A stretch of DNA of 39,221 nucleotides from Verrucomicrobiota bacterium (GTDB lineage Bacteria > Chlamydiota > Chlamydiia > Chlamydiales > SM23-39), in contig JAGWKU010000001.1 of assembly GCA_028873375.1 (NCBI GenBank), forward strand, positions 75,763-114,983. Direction: 5' to 3'. Made by a program: the position numbers and the translations under genes. A model generated the notes under the pieces. The model was not told the DNA's origin. It saw nothing but the letters and a program-made list of their open reading frames with translations, and made no database searches. This document shows, in pieces, positions 8,099 through 16,489 of the stretch (within the stretch, counting starts at the first letter, position 1; the number at the start of each line of letters is the position of its first letter).

Positions 8099-9667
8099 TT
8101 ACGCGGTTTCTTTAGCGAGAACGGGCTTGGGAGCTGGCGTCTCTGGAATCTCCAGCTTAGCATCGCCTTCGACCAGGGCGTCAAATTGCTTGCCGAGGGA
8201 GATGACTGAGAGGATCCAGATAAGGAGGACGACGATGAAAATGCCAGCGACGACAGGGGTGCTAGCGGAAACAGTGGTAAAGAGGAGTAGGAGGCCTTGA
8301 TGGATGACTGAGCCACCCGATTTCCCTAATCGGGAGCCAACGCCGTCAATGGCTGCTTTACCTTTGAGCTTTGATTCGTTGCTTAAGGGAATGAAGGCCA
8401 TCTCTTTGGTTGCATCAAAGAAAGTATATTTAGAAGCGCGGGTAAAGATATTTTGCATCGAGCCGAGGAACAATCCAAAGGCGAGGGGTGAAAAGCCAGC
8501 CATCGCAGCAAAGGCATCGAGCCCGGCGTTTTGGAAGAGAATGAATGCGAAGAATCCGAGTCCTGTGACGAGGGTAACAGCGGCCGGGATCATGGCGCTC
8601 GTCGTCCAGGAGAAGCGTCGAATGACATTGCCGGTCACGAAAATAGCCGCAAAAGTGGCGACAATGCCGATTACCTTGGTCACCTGTCCCATGTACGATT
8701 GGAAGTCGCTTGGGTCTGGATAAAGGGCATGGATCTGGTTTTTCCAGACGACTTCAACGAGGTTGATGGCGACGTTATAGGTCAATACAATGGCTGCAAT
8801 GCATATTAAATACTTGGATTTTGCAAGGTAGGCCATGTTCTTGCGCATCGACATTTTCACTTTTTCAGGAGGAGGGGTCGTGTCGTTCATTCTTTGCGCT
8901 TTTTCAGCAGGTCCTAGAACGCGGGTATTGAGCCAGCGGAAAATAGCGATAGCGAGAATACCGCAAGCGATGATCGTGCAATTGAGGAAGAGGACCGATT
9001 GCTCCCATTTAGTCGTCCCGTAGGAGATCGAGGGGCTGAAAGAAATATCGGAAAACCAAACAGAAATTTGACCTGACATAATGGACGAGGCATTTGCGCC
9101 AATCATTAAAAGGCCGTAGTAGCGCTTCGCTTCGTGGACGCTCGTCACTTCATTCATGAATCCCCAGAAGAGGACAGAGAAAATAGCCGAACTCCAAAGG
9201 TCGCACATCACATAGAAAAGAGTGAAGGTCCAGTTTCGGAAGATGGCGATGAGGCCCTTAAACCCAGATGGAAGAAGCGCTTGTAATCGGTCGGCAAATT
9301 CATGAGGGTGGAGATAATCGCGCAGAGGATAGAGGACGAACGTGAAGAGGAAGAAAAATGAGAGGAAAATGAACATCATGATGTAGAAGACTTTTTCGCG
9401 ACTGAACCGATTCGCCAGACGAGTGAAAACGTAGGTGAGTAAAATGGCGCAAGGGATGATCGCCCAAACTTTGATGAATGGGATCGTTTCTGCTCCTGAG
9501 TTGGGAGCCGTGACGACCATCGAGTCTTTGAAGGTGCGAAGGAGGTTATAGTTGAAGGCAATCAAGAAGAACATCCCCAGCATGGGGAAAAATTTTTTCC
9601 ACTCAGACCGGTAGACAGGCCAAAAAAAGGACCGCCACCCTTTAAATTCTTCCTTGTCTGTCTCCAT
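8099..9667 (-). CDS. Nucleotide transporter, NTT (TLC ATP/ADP translocase) family
   Basis: NTT proteins let obligate intracellular bacteria and plastids import nucleotides from their surroundings. The 522-aa product has about 11-12 membrane segments and the hallmark N-terminal stretch LLRTFKDSMVV followed by TAPNSGAETIPFIKVW. Different chlamydial paralogues exchange ATP for ADP, co-transport UTP or GTP with protons, take up NAD, or act as general nucleotide carriers, and the motif alone does not decide among them. The neighbourhood (sohB/polA side) recalls C. trachomatis adt_2/Npt2. The C-terminal tail after the last membrane segment is acidic then Pro/Lys-rich. It lies downstream of pgk (112-bp gap). 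Presence of this family supports an intracellular, host-dependent life style. Confidence 0.95.
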   Translation of the reverse strand: METDKEEFKGWRSFFWPVYRSEWKKFFPMLGMFFLIAFNYNLLRTFKDSMVVTAPNSGAETIPFIKVWAIIPCAILLTYVFTRLANRFSREKVFYIMMFIFLSFFFLFTFVLYPLRDYLHPHEFADRLQALLPSGFKGLIAIFRNWTFTLFYVMCDLWSSAIFSVLFWGFMNEVTSVHEAKRYYGLLMIGANASSIMSGQISVWFSDISFSPSISYGTTKWEQSVLFLNCTIIACGILAIAIFRWLNTRVLGPAEKAQRMNDTTPPPEKVKMSMRKNMAYLAKSKYLICIAAIVLTYNVAINLVEVVWKNQIHALYPDPSDFQSYMGQVTKVIGIVATFAAIFVTGNVIRRFSWTTSAMIPAAVTLVTGLGFFAFILFQNAGLDAFAAMAGFSPLAFGLFLGSMQNIFTRASKYTFFDATKEMAFIPLSNESKLKGKAAIDGVGSRLGKSGGSVIHQGLLLLFTTVSASTPVVAGIFIVVLLIWILSVISLGKQFDALVEGDAKLEIPETPAPKPVLAKETA

Positions 9668-9779
9668 ACCCTCGTACTAGGTTTTTTGGATGTTTACAGC
9701 ATCGCATATCTGGCTATTTTTGGTTGAGTACTTCGTGCACTCCTGCTTAAATAAATGCAAGACTCTGTTAGTAAAATAT

Positions 9780-10970
9780 TTAATCCTTGGCTGAAAGGCA
9801 GTCAATGCCCGGCAAATGACCATATTCAAGAAATTCTAATGAGGCCCCCCCTCCTGTTGAAAGGTGGGCAAACTGGCCAGCGAGTCCCATTTGATGGATG
9901 GCGGCAACCGAGTCTCCCCCTCCCACGATGACCTCTGCCGTCGATTGGGCGAGCCGTTCGGCGATTTGGTGGGTGCCGACTGCAAAAGAGACCATTTCAA
10001 AAACTCCGAGAGGACCATTCCAAAAGACAGTGGATGCTTTCCCTAAAAGAGCGCTCCAATTGGCCACGGTTTGGGGACCGATATCCATCCCTCGCCACCC
10101 AGCAGGAACTCCCTCTTTTGCCGTGATGGTTTTTCGCTTGGCTTCATTAGAAAAGGCATCCGCGATGACCACATCGACTGGCAAATAGAGGCTTTTGCCG
10201 CTCTGCAAAATTTTTTTGGCTGTTTCTATTTCCGAGTCTTCACATAAGGAGTCGCCAATTTCGATCCCTTTTGCTTTAAAAAAAGTAAAGGCCATCCCCC
10301 CTCCAATAAAGAGGGTGTCGACCTGATTTAGTAAATTTTGAATGACCCCTGCTTTACTTGAGACTTTGGCGCCTCCAATGATCGCATAGAAAGGACGCTT
10401 AGGATTGTGAAGGAGTGGAGAGAGGAAGGCGATTTCTTTTTCCATCAAGAATCCTACAGCGGATCGGCGGGGGAAATAGCGGGCGATGAGAGCTGTTGAA
10501 GCATGAGCTCGGTGAGCGGTGCCAAAAGCGTCATTGACGTAGATGTCCCCTAGCTTCGCCAATGAAGTTACAAAGAAGGGCTCTTTATCGGGTTCTTCTT
10601 CTCCTGCGTGAAAACGTAAGTTTTCGAGCAACAAGACTTCGCCTGGTTTGAGTTGTTGGGCCATTGTTTCCACTTGAGCGCCTATGCAATCGGGTGCGAA
10701 AAAGACTGGCTTTTTCAACAACTCAGACAGCCGTTTTGCGCAAGGAGCGAGAGAAAATTGAGGGTCGGGTGCTGCTTTGGGACGACCGAGATGGCTCATC
10801 AAAACGAGAGAAGCTCCGTGTTGAAGAATATACTGGATTGAAGGAAGCGCGGCTTGGATGCGCGAGTCGTCAGAAATGGAGCTATCTTTTTTTTGCGGGA
10901 CATTGAAATCGACCCGCATTAAGACCCGTTTCCCACTCAGAGAAAGATCGCGCAATGTCAATGGTTGCAT
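9780..10970 (-). CDS. pgk: Phosphoglycerate kinase
   Basis: Pgk makes ATP in glycolysis by transferring phosphate from 1,3-bisphosphoglycerate to ADP. The protein (396 aa from the ATG at 10970) has the N-terminal RVDFNVPQ motif, SHLGRP, the hinge segment GGAKVSSK, GPLGVFE and the C-terminal nucleotide-site GGGDSVAA followed by STGGGASLEFLE. Length is normal. A TTG two codons upstream is possible but unneeded. It begins 18 bases after the exonuclease stop, so it is probably co-transcribed with the engB cluster. Together with NTT downstream, the pair covers endogenous ATP generation and nucleotide import. Confidence 0.98.
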   Translation of the reverse strand: MQPLTLRDLSLSGKRVLMRVDFNVPQKKDSSISDDSRIQAALPSIQYILQHGASLVLMSHLGRPKAAPDPQFSLAPCAKRLSELLKKPVFFAPDCIGAQVETMAQQLKPGEVLLLENLRFHAGEEEPDKEPFFVTSLAKLGDIYVNDAFGTAHRAHASTALIARYFPRRSAVGFLMEKEIAFLSPLLHNPKRPFYAIIGGAKVSSKAGVIQNLLNQVDTLFIGGGMAFTFFKAKGIEIGDSLCEDSEIETAKKILQSGKSLYLPVDVVIADAFSNEAKRKTITAKEGVPAGWRGMDIGPQTVANWSALLGKASTVFWNGPLGVFEMVSFAVGTHQIAERLAQSTAEVIVGGGDSVAAIHQMGLAGQFAHLSTGGGASLEFLEYGHLPGIDCLSAKD

Positions 10971-10988
10971 GCACAATGCATAACAAGT

Positions 10989-11741
10989 TTAGAAAAGATC
11001 TGCAAATGGATTGGCAGATTGCTCGAAGCCGCCCCCTTTCTTTCGCTGCTTCAATTCAAAGCGGATTGAATAGAGAAGATCTTGGTCGAAATCTTTTCTC
11101 TCCGCCCACCGCAAATATTCAAGAGGGATTTCGTCAAATCGCCGTCCTTTGTGTTTGCCCAAAGGCATTGCTTTCAATTTGATCGGTTTTTGGAGAATGC
11201 GAAGAATTTCTTCGACTGTTTTATAGGGCTTGGCTAAGTATTTAAACACTTCGATGTTGGTGAGAACGTCACTCATGGCGCGGTGAGCCCCTTGTGGCTC
11301 AATGTTGAAGTGTTGCCGCAATTTGTCGAGCGAGTTGATCGGGCTTTCACCATATAAACGAGCCATTCGAAGGGTGTCAATGTGAGGCATGTGGAGGATT
11401 TTCGTCGGGATTTGGCACCGCTTGGCTTCGGCTGCAATGAGTGCAATATCGAATCCAATGCCGTGTCCAACGATGATATGCCCCTCAATCAATTTCAAAA
11501 GAGAAGGGAGAACCGCGCCGATTTTCGGTTTGCCAGTGATCATCTCTTGCGAAATATTGTGAATGTCTTGAGAAATTTTGGGGATTTCTCTTTCTGGATC
11601 GACGAGCGATTCAAATTGGTGCAACACTTTATCTAAAGTGAAACGAGCCACTGCAATTTCAACGACCCGATCTTCCGCTGGATCGAGCCCGGTCGATTCG
11701 CAATCGAGGCAAACAAATACTTCATCTTGCATCAATCCCAT
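10989..11741 (-). CDS. DnaQ-like 3'-5' exonuclease with C-terminal DUF3820-like segment
   Basis: This protein is a DEDDh exonuclease related to the proofreading epsilon subunit of DNA polymerase III. The acid residues are in CLDCESTGLD (motif I), VGHGIGFDIALI (motif II) and HRAMSDV (motif III, with the catalytic His). The exonuclease domain covers about residues 5-175. A shorter C-terminal module follows with LGKHKGRRFDEIPLEYLRW, which looks like DUF3820. The start at 11741 has a GAGG about eight bases upstream; an ATG three codons later sits in a TGATG junction with the engB stop. C. trachomatis has two dnaQ genes, and the tsaE-DUF2709 neighbours here match the one I recall as dnaQ_2. Whether it works in the replicase or in RNA/repair trimming is not decidable from sequence. 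Confidence 0.9.
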   Translation of the reverse strand: MGLMQDEVFVCLDCESTGLDPAEDRVVEIAVARFTLDKVLHQFESLVDPEREIPKISQDIHNISQEMITGKPKIGAVLPSLLKLIEGHIIVGHGIGFDIALIAAEAKRCQIPTKILHMPHIDTLRMARLYGESPINSLDKLRQHFNIEPQGAHRAMSDVLTNIEVFKYLAKPYKTVEEILRILQKPIKLKAMPLGKHKGRRFDEIPLEYLRWAERKDFDQDLLYSIRFELKQRKKGGGFEQSANPFADLF

Positions 11742-12325
11742 TGCAATGCCTCGTTGATTTTTCGAATGAGCATTTTTCGATCTCCTAGCTCGTGGCTCGA
11801 GAAGGACATTTTCTCAGAAAGATCCCACTCAATTTTTTTTTTGCTCTCAGATGAAGAGAGTTTATCTCGTTTGGTAAAAATGACCAATAGAGGAATCTTT
11901 TTTGCTATCGCCCATTCAGCAAGTGTCAGATCTTCTTCAGAAGGTGTTCGGCGAATATCGATCAGGAGCAAGAGGAGACGAAGTTCAGTGCTTTGATTCA
12001 GGTATAGATCGATCGCTTGGCTCCATTCGCGGATGGCCTTTTTGGGTGCTTTCGAGTAACCGTAGCCTGGTAAATCGACGAAAAGGGCTTTTTCATCGAT
12101 GACAAAGAAGTTGATCCGTTGCGTTTTGCCGGGAGTAGCCGATGTTTTGGCAAGGCCTTTAATTTTCAGCAGAGCATTGATCAAGCTTGATTTACCGACA
12201 TTCGATCTTCCAGCTAGGGCAATTTCAGGTAAACGGTTGCCCTGATCGTTTTTCAAACGGGGAAATTCTTTTGAATCTAAGGCAGAGATGGCGAAACGAC
12301 CCTGTTCAAAGGAGAGCTTGGACAT
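11732..12325 (-). CDS. engB: Ribosome biogenesis GTPase YsxC/EngB
   Basis: EngB/YsxC is an essential GTPase for late assembly of the 50S subunit. The 197-aa product has GRSNVGKSS (G1), a threonine-containing switch I (TPGKTQRINF), DLPGYGYS (G3) and TKRD (G4). I place the start at 12325, where AAGGAGG lies five bases upstream and the family homology (LSFEQGRFAIS) begins; the open frame continues about 97 codons further upstream but those codons are antisense to nothing related and overlap tsaE in another frame. The start lies inside the 3' end of tsaE (20-base overlap). Confidence 0.96.
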   Translation of the reverse strand: MSKLSFEQGRFAISALDSKEFPRLKNDQGNRLPEIALAGRSNVGKSSLINALLKIKGLAKTSATPGKTQRINFFVIDEKALFVDLPGYGYSKAPKKAIREWSQAIDLYLNQSTELRLLLLLIDIRRTPSEEDLTLAEWAIAKKIPLLVIFTKRDKLSSSESKKKIEWDLSEKMSFSSHELGDRKMLIRKINEALQWD

Positions 12326-12722
12326 AGCGGCCTCCTTCGGGAGTGTGCGAGAAATATATGTGATAGGTGTGATGTGGAAGGATCGAAGGAATTCGCTCAG
12401 GCCACTCAATCGCGGCAATCCCGCCGGCCTCAAAAAATTCCTCAAATCCGAGAGCGACAAAATCGCGCTCTTCTTTGAGTCGATAAAGATCGAAATGGTA
12501 GACCCCTGGATACATTTGAAGGTAAGTAAAGGTAGGGCTTTGGGCGATGTCGTCGATATGCAATCCGCGCAACAGGCCTTGGACAAAAGTGGTCTTCCCA
12601 GCGCCCAAATCGCCATGCAAAGCGAGGATAGAATTCGGTTTTAGTCGAGACGCTATTTCCGCTCCAAAGATAAGAGTCTCCTCATGAGAGACCAGCAATT
12701 TCTCTACTCGCTCTCGACCCAT
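12306..12722 (-). CDS. tsaE: tRNA threonylcarbamoyladenosine biosynthesis ATPase TsaE
   Basis: TsaE (YjeE) is the small ATPase that helps the TsaB-TsaD complex make t6A at position 37 of ANN-decoding tRNAs. The 138-aa protein has a Walker A motif GDLGAGKTT (about 38-46), the conserved SPTFTYLQMY strand, HFDLYRL and AAIEWPERIP. Length is typical. The start overlaps the DUF2709 stop by 19 bases and the end overlaps engB by 20, so translation of the three is likely coupled. Its partners tsaB and tsaD are not in this window. Confidence 0.96.
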   Translation of the reverse strand: MGRERVEKLLVSHEETLIFGAEIASRLKPNSILALHGDLGAGKTTFVQGLLRGLHIDDIAQSPTFTYLQMYPGVYHFDLYRLKEERDFVALGFEEFFEAGGIAAIEWPERIPSILPHHTYHIYFSHTPEGGRYVQALL

Positions 12723-13429
12723 TTTTCCAAGTAGGAAGCGAATTCAGTATGCTCCGAAAGAGCTTCCACGAATTCAGCAATTTTTTCTTCCGTTAGGTGC
12801 TTTTGGATAAAGGCGAGGAAATGCTCTTCGATTTGGAAGCGGTTTTGATTTTGCACCTCGAAGAGGGTGAGGAATTTGATGTGGTTTTTTTTGAAATCTT
12901 CGAAGATCGCTTGCTTACTGTTAAAGAGTTTGCCGGTGATCACCGAGGAATAAACCACTTTTTTCATAGAAGCTTTCCGCTCCGACATGTAGTTGCGAAT
13001 CACTTCTGGGTCTTCCGACACAAAGAAGCGTTTCACAGGAAGGCCGCCGACGCGCTCTTTATTTTCGGGGCACTTCGAAACCCAATCATAGATCGCATCT
13101 TGTGGGTTTGGATGAGTATTATCGCCGAAAACTTTGCCGGTAAACGGACAAATATAAATTTTCTTTGTCTCCTCATTCACGCTCTGCTGGCCGAACTGAA
13201 TGGTGATTTCTGTCTCGCGCCAGAGCTTACCTTGCGATTCGAGGCGCTTAATAAGGTCCTCAAGGCTCTGGTAAATCATTTTTTCACGAGGGAAGAGGAC
13301 GGGCTTTAGTTTATACTTCTCTTCGACAAAGGTTAAATAAATAGTTACGAGGTCGGTGTTCTTATTCTTTTTTAGAAATTTTAACAGTTCGTTTTTTTGC
13401 TCCGTAGTAACGGTGAGCGTTGTTGTCAT
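12704..13429 (-). CDS. DUF2709 family protein, chlamydia-specific
   Basis: The 241-aa product matches my recollection of the chlamydial protein CT538 (DUF2709), which has no known function. It is soluble, without signal peptide. Visible traits are a Lys/Glu-rich N-terminal helix region, a central stretch IYICPFTGKVFGDNTHPNPQ with a CPFTGK strand that resembles a zinc-ribbon half or turn, a second TGK-containing repeat (VVYSSVITGKLFNS), and an acidic helical C terminus. It is the first gene of the leftward cluster; a GAGG lies just before the ATG and a promoter-like sequence lies at 13463-13491. Position next to tsaE and a dnaQ paralogue is conserved with C. trachomatis as I recall. Confidence 0.85.
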   Translation of the reverse strand: MTTTLTVTTEQKNELLKFLKKNKNTDLVTIYLTFVEEKYKLKPVLFPREKMIYQSLEDLIKRLESQGKLWRETEITIQFGQQSVNEETKKIYICPFTGKVFGDNTHPNPQDAIYDWVSKCPENKERVGGLPVKRFFVSEDPEVIRNYMSERKASMKKVVYSSVITGKLFNSKQAIFEDFKKNHIKFLTLFEVQNQNRFQIEEHFLAFIQKHLTEEKIAEFVEALSEHTEFASYLEKWVESE

Positions 13430-13462
13430 TTGGACCTCAAATACAGAATTTTTTAGGAGCCC

Positions 13463-13491
13463 AGTTTATCGCAACATGGAATATTGAACAA
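13463..13491 (-). promoter_or_regulatory. Candidate sigma66-type promoter for the DUF2709-tsaE-engB cluster
   Basis: On the minus strand TTGTTC (13491-13486) and TAAACT (13468-13463) are separated by 17 bases, close to the housekeeping consensus. It lies 34 bases upstream of the DUF2709 ATG. The call rests on sequence only. Confidence 0.4.
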
Positions 13492-13495
13492 CACC

Positions 13496-13525
13496 TTGCT
13501 TTTTGGAGCCCTCGCGTGGTATATT
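13496..13525 (+). promoter_or_regulatory. Candidate sigma66-type promoter for ldh-argS
   Basis: TTGCTT (13496-13501) and TATATT (13520-13525) with an 18-base spacer lie 34 bases upstream of the ldh ATG. It stands back to back with the divergent candidate at 13463-13491: the two -35 boxes are only four bases apart, so the two operons could share regulation. Confidence 0.45.
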
Positions 13526-13559
13526 TCTTTAGAAATTTTTATTAATTTAGGACCCTCCT

Positions 13560-14735
13560 ATGAATAGGCAGCTTCTAGTAGAAAAAACTGTAAAAACCCC
13601 AAAAAAACGGTTGTCTACGCTCATTCAAGAAGGGAAAAAATTTTCTCTCCAAATGGAAAAAATCGCCGTCGAAGGGTATGAGCAAGTAATCAAGGTGACC
13701 GACAAGAACGTCGGTTTGACGGCGATTATCGCAATCCATGATACGACACTCGGGCCTGCGCTCGGGGGAATTCGAATTTATCCTTACGCAAAATTCAACG
13801 ATGCACTCGAAGACGTGCTTCGCCTTTCCAAGGGGATGACTCACAAATCGGCTGTAGCTGAAGTGGGTTATGGTGGCGGAAAAAGCGTAATTATCGCCGA
13901 TCCCAAAACAGAAAAGACACCGGAACTCTTGATGGCTTTTGGCGCCGCAGTGGAAAAATTAGGCGGCTGTTATATCTGCGCAGAAGACGTTGGTTGTACG
14001 ACTGAAGACGTAAAAACGGTTCGCCGTTCAACGAAGTATGTCGTTGGGCTGCCGCATGCGAAAAGCAGCGGCGACCCAGGACCTTTTACGGCATGGGGTA
14101 CCTTCCGAGGAATCCAAGCGACGCTGAAGCAGCTCTTTGGCTCGAAGAAAATGGAGAAGAGAGCCATTGCAGTCCAAGGACTCGGCAATGTCGGCAAGCA
14201 TCTCATCGATCACCTTTATTGGGCCGGCGCAGACCTTATCCTCTCCGATATCGATTCAGTGCTCTTGAAGAAGATGGCTGCAAAGTATGGCGCTCGAACC
14301 CTTCCTCCCGATCAAATTCTTAAAGCGGAGTGCGATGTTCTTGTTCCTTGCGCTTTAGGCGGCATTTTCAACGACCAGACGATTCCCTTTTTGCGCTGCA
14401 AAGGAATTGCTGGGTCAGCTAACAACCAGCTCTTGAAAGATTCTCACGCGAAAGCTCTCCGCGATCGCAATATTTTGTATGCGCCAGATTTCGTGATTAA
14501 TGCAGGCGGCCTTTTGAATGTCGCCGCAGAACTCGAAGAGGGTGGCTATTACCCAGCTCAGCCCCGCGCTAAAGTCCATCGCATTTACGACACGCTGATG
14601 GCGATTTATGAAATTGCGACGCGAAACAAAGAATCAACTCATGAGGCAGCCCTCGCCTTGGCCAGCTATCGCTTGAAGTATGGTATTGGCAAGAGAGTCC
14701 TCCCACCCACTTTCCACCATAACATAGAGAAATAA
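13560..14735 (+). CDS. ldh: Leucine dehydrogenase (Glu/Leu/Phe/Val dehydrogenase family)
   Basis: The enzyme interconverts branched-chain amino acids and their keto acids with NAD(H) and ammonia. Features: AIIAIHDTTLGPALGGIR (55-72), substrate-site lysines Lys96 (GMTHKSA) and Lys108 (GYGGGKS), SGDPGPFTAWG, and a Rossmann motif VQGLGNVGKH. The ATG at 13560 (391 aa) has AGGA at good spacing. It adds about 31 basic residues before Met32, where homology to the usual ~364-aa leucine dehydrogenases begins; this extension is unexplained. C. trachomatis has a leucine dehydrogenase (CT773 as I recall). Its stop codon overlaps the argS start (TAATG), an unusual partner that suggests an operon formed by rearrangement. 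Confidence 0.92.
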   Translation: MNRQLLVEKTVKTPKKRLSTLIQEGKKFSLQMEKIAVEGYEQVIKVTDKNVGLTAIIAIHDTTLGPALGGIRIYPYAKFNDALEDVLRLSKGMTHKSAVAEVGYGGGKSVIIADPKTEKTPELLMAFGAAVEKLGGCYICAEDVGCTTEDVKTVRRSTKYVVGLPHAKSSGDPGPFTAWGTFRGIQATLKQLFGSKKMEKRAIAVQGLGNVGKHLIDHLYWAGADLILSDIDSVLLKKMAAKYGARTLPPDQILKAECDVLVPCALGGIFNDQTIPFLRCKGIAGSANNQLLKDSHAKALRDRNILYAPDFVINAGGLLNVAAELEEGGYYPAQPRAKVHRIYDTLMAIYEIATRNKESTHEAALALASYRLKYGIGKRVLPPTFHHNIEK

Positions 14736-16489
14736 TGGAAACCTTCCTCGCTCATTTACAGCGCGAGGCAAGTGAAGCAATTGCCCGTGCCTTTGCGGGG
14801 AGTCTCACTCCTGAAGAAGCAAAGGCCGATCTGGCCCCTTGCGCGCAAGATGAATTCGGCCATTATCAATGCAATAGCGCCCTTCGCCTCTCTAAACAAC
14901 TCAAACAAAACCCGCGTGCCATCGCTCAAAAAATCATCGATGCGTTGGACCCCCTGTTTTTAAAAACGTTTTCTAAAATTGAGATCGCAGGGCCTGGTTT
15001 TATCAATTTTACTCTCTCTCCTCTTTCTCTTTCCCACCAACTGCAAGGGATGCTGAAAGACTCATTTCTCGGCGTTCCCCGCCCGAGAAAACAGCAAAAG
15101 ATCATTGTCGAATTTTCAAGCCCCAACATTGCAAAAGAGCTCCACGTCGGCCACCTCCGCTCAACCATCATCGGCGACTGCCTAGCCCGCCTCTTTGAAT
15201 TCCTTGGACAAGAGGTAGTGCGACTCAACCACATCGGCGATTGGGGCACGCAGTTCGGCATGCTCATCACTCTGATGAAAGAAGAAGCTCCCGCTGTTCT
15301 TCATGGCAAAGAAAAAACCGATCTCGAAAAGCTTCTAACTTGGTATCGAGCTTCAAAAAAACGATTTGATGAAGATTCCTCCTTTAAAAAAAGAGCACAG
15401 CTCGAAGTGGTGAAGTTACAATCGGGCGATCCTGAAGCGATGCATGCGTGGAAGATCATTTGCGACGCATCTCGCAAAGGATTCCAAGAGATTTACGATC
15501 TTCTCGACGTCCGGATTGTCGAGCGAGGCGAATCGTTTTACAACCCCTTTCTCAAGGAAGTGGTCGATGAACTCGGCCATAAAGGTCTCATTACTGTGTC
15601 GGATGGCGCCAAGTGTGTCTTTCTCGAAGGATTTAAGAATCGAGAAGGAGACCCGCTTCCCCTCATGGTTCAGAAATCGGACGGTGGTTACAACTACGAC
15701 ACCACTGATATGGCGGCTATTCGCTACCGAATTTTTGTCGACCGAGCCGATCGAATCATCGTCGTCACTGACAATGGACAAAGTCTTCACTTTCAACTCG
15801 TGTTTGCCGCTGCAGAAAAAGCGGGCTGGCTCGATCCGAAAAAAACGCAGGTCGACCACGTTGGATTTGGCCTCGTGCTAGGCACCGATGGAAAGAAATT
15901 CAAAACGCGCTCAGGCGAAACAGAAAAATTGATCGATCTTCTCACCGAAGCTGTTGATCAAGCGCGCCAGATCATGATTGAGCGTTTGCCAACTGTTTCT
16001 AAAGAGGAAATTGAACGGCTTGCCACAGTGATTGGAATTGGCGCTGTCAAATACGCCGACCTCTCCTCGCATCGGACAAAAGACTATACCTTCAGCTATG
16101 AGAGAATGCTCCGCTTTGAAGGCAATACAGCGGTCTTCTTGCTTTATGCCTACGTTCGAATCAATGGCATCAAGCGCAAGACACAGGCCGATATGAACTA
16201 CCTCCTCGCTCACAATCATATCTCGCTGCACCACCCAACAGAAATTTCTCTTGGCCTCCACGTCCGCCGTTTTGGCGAAATTCTCGAGAGCGTTGCCCGA
16301 GATCTTCTCCCCAACCGACTCGCTGATTATCTCTATGAACTCGCCGAGAAATTCAACGCCTTTTTCCGCGACTGCCGTGTAGAAGGAACAGCCGAAGAGG
16401 GAAGCCGTCTTCTTCTCTGCGAACTCACAGCTCGCGTTCTTAAGCAGGGGCTTGAAATCCTAGGTCTCAAAACTGTCGAGCGGATGTAG
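14735..16489 (+). CDS. argS: Arginine--tRNA ligase
   Basis: ArgRS charges tRNA-Arg. The 584-aa class I enzyme has the N-terminal add-1 domain (about 1-110), the HIGH-type motif HVGH at 137-140 within ELHVGHLRSTIIGD, NHIGDWGTQFGML, and the loop LGTDGKKFKTRSGE, which takes the place of KMSKS as in many ArgRS. The C-terminal DALR anticodon-binding domain starts near YAYVRINGIKRK. The ATG shares a base with the ldh stop. It ends directly against the next gene: the argS stop (16487-16489) and the opposing stop (16490-16492) leave no gap. Confidence 0.98.
   Translation: METFLAHLQREASEAIARAFAGSLTPEEAKADLAPCAQDEFGHYQCNSALRLSKQLKQNPRAIAQKIIDALDPLFLKTFSKIEIAGPGFINFTLSPLSLSHQLQGMLKDSFLGVPRPRKQQKIIVEFSSPNIAKELHVGHLRSTIIGDCLARLFEFLGQEVVRLNHIGDWGTQFGMLITLMKEEAPAVLHGKEKTDLEKLLTWYRASKKRFDEDSSFKKRAQLEVVKLQSGDPEAMHAWKIICDASRKGFQEIYDLLDVRIVERGESFYNPFLKEVVDELGHKGLITVSDGAKCVFLEGFKNREGDPLPLMVQKSDGGYNYDTTDMAAIRYRIFVDRADRIIVVTDNGQSLHFQLVFAAAEKAGWLDPKKTQVDHVGFGLVLGTDGKKFKTRSGETEKLIDLLTEAVDQARQIMIERLPTVSKEEIERLATVIGIGAVKYADLSSHRTKDYTFSYERMLRFEGNTAVFLLYAYVRINGIKRKTQADMNYLLAHNHISLHHPTEISLGLHVRRFGEILESVARDLLPNRLADYLYELAEKFNAFFRDCRVEGTAEEGSRLLLCELTARVLKQGLEILGLKTVERM

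Noticed and set aside
12326-12616. N-terminal extension of engB (97 codons)
   Set aside because: The frame is open but has no homology and overlaps tsaE; AAGGAGG five bases before the ATG at 12325 marks the true start.
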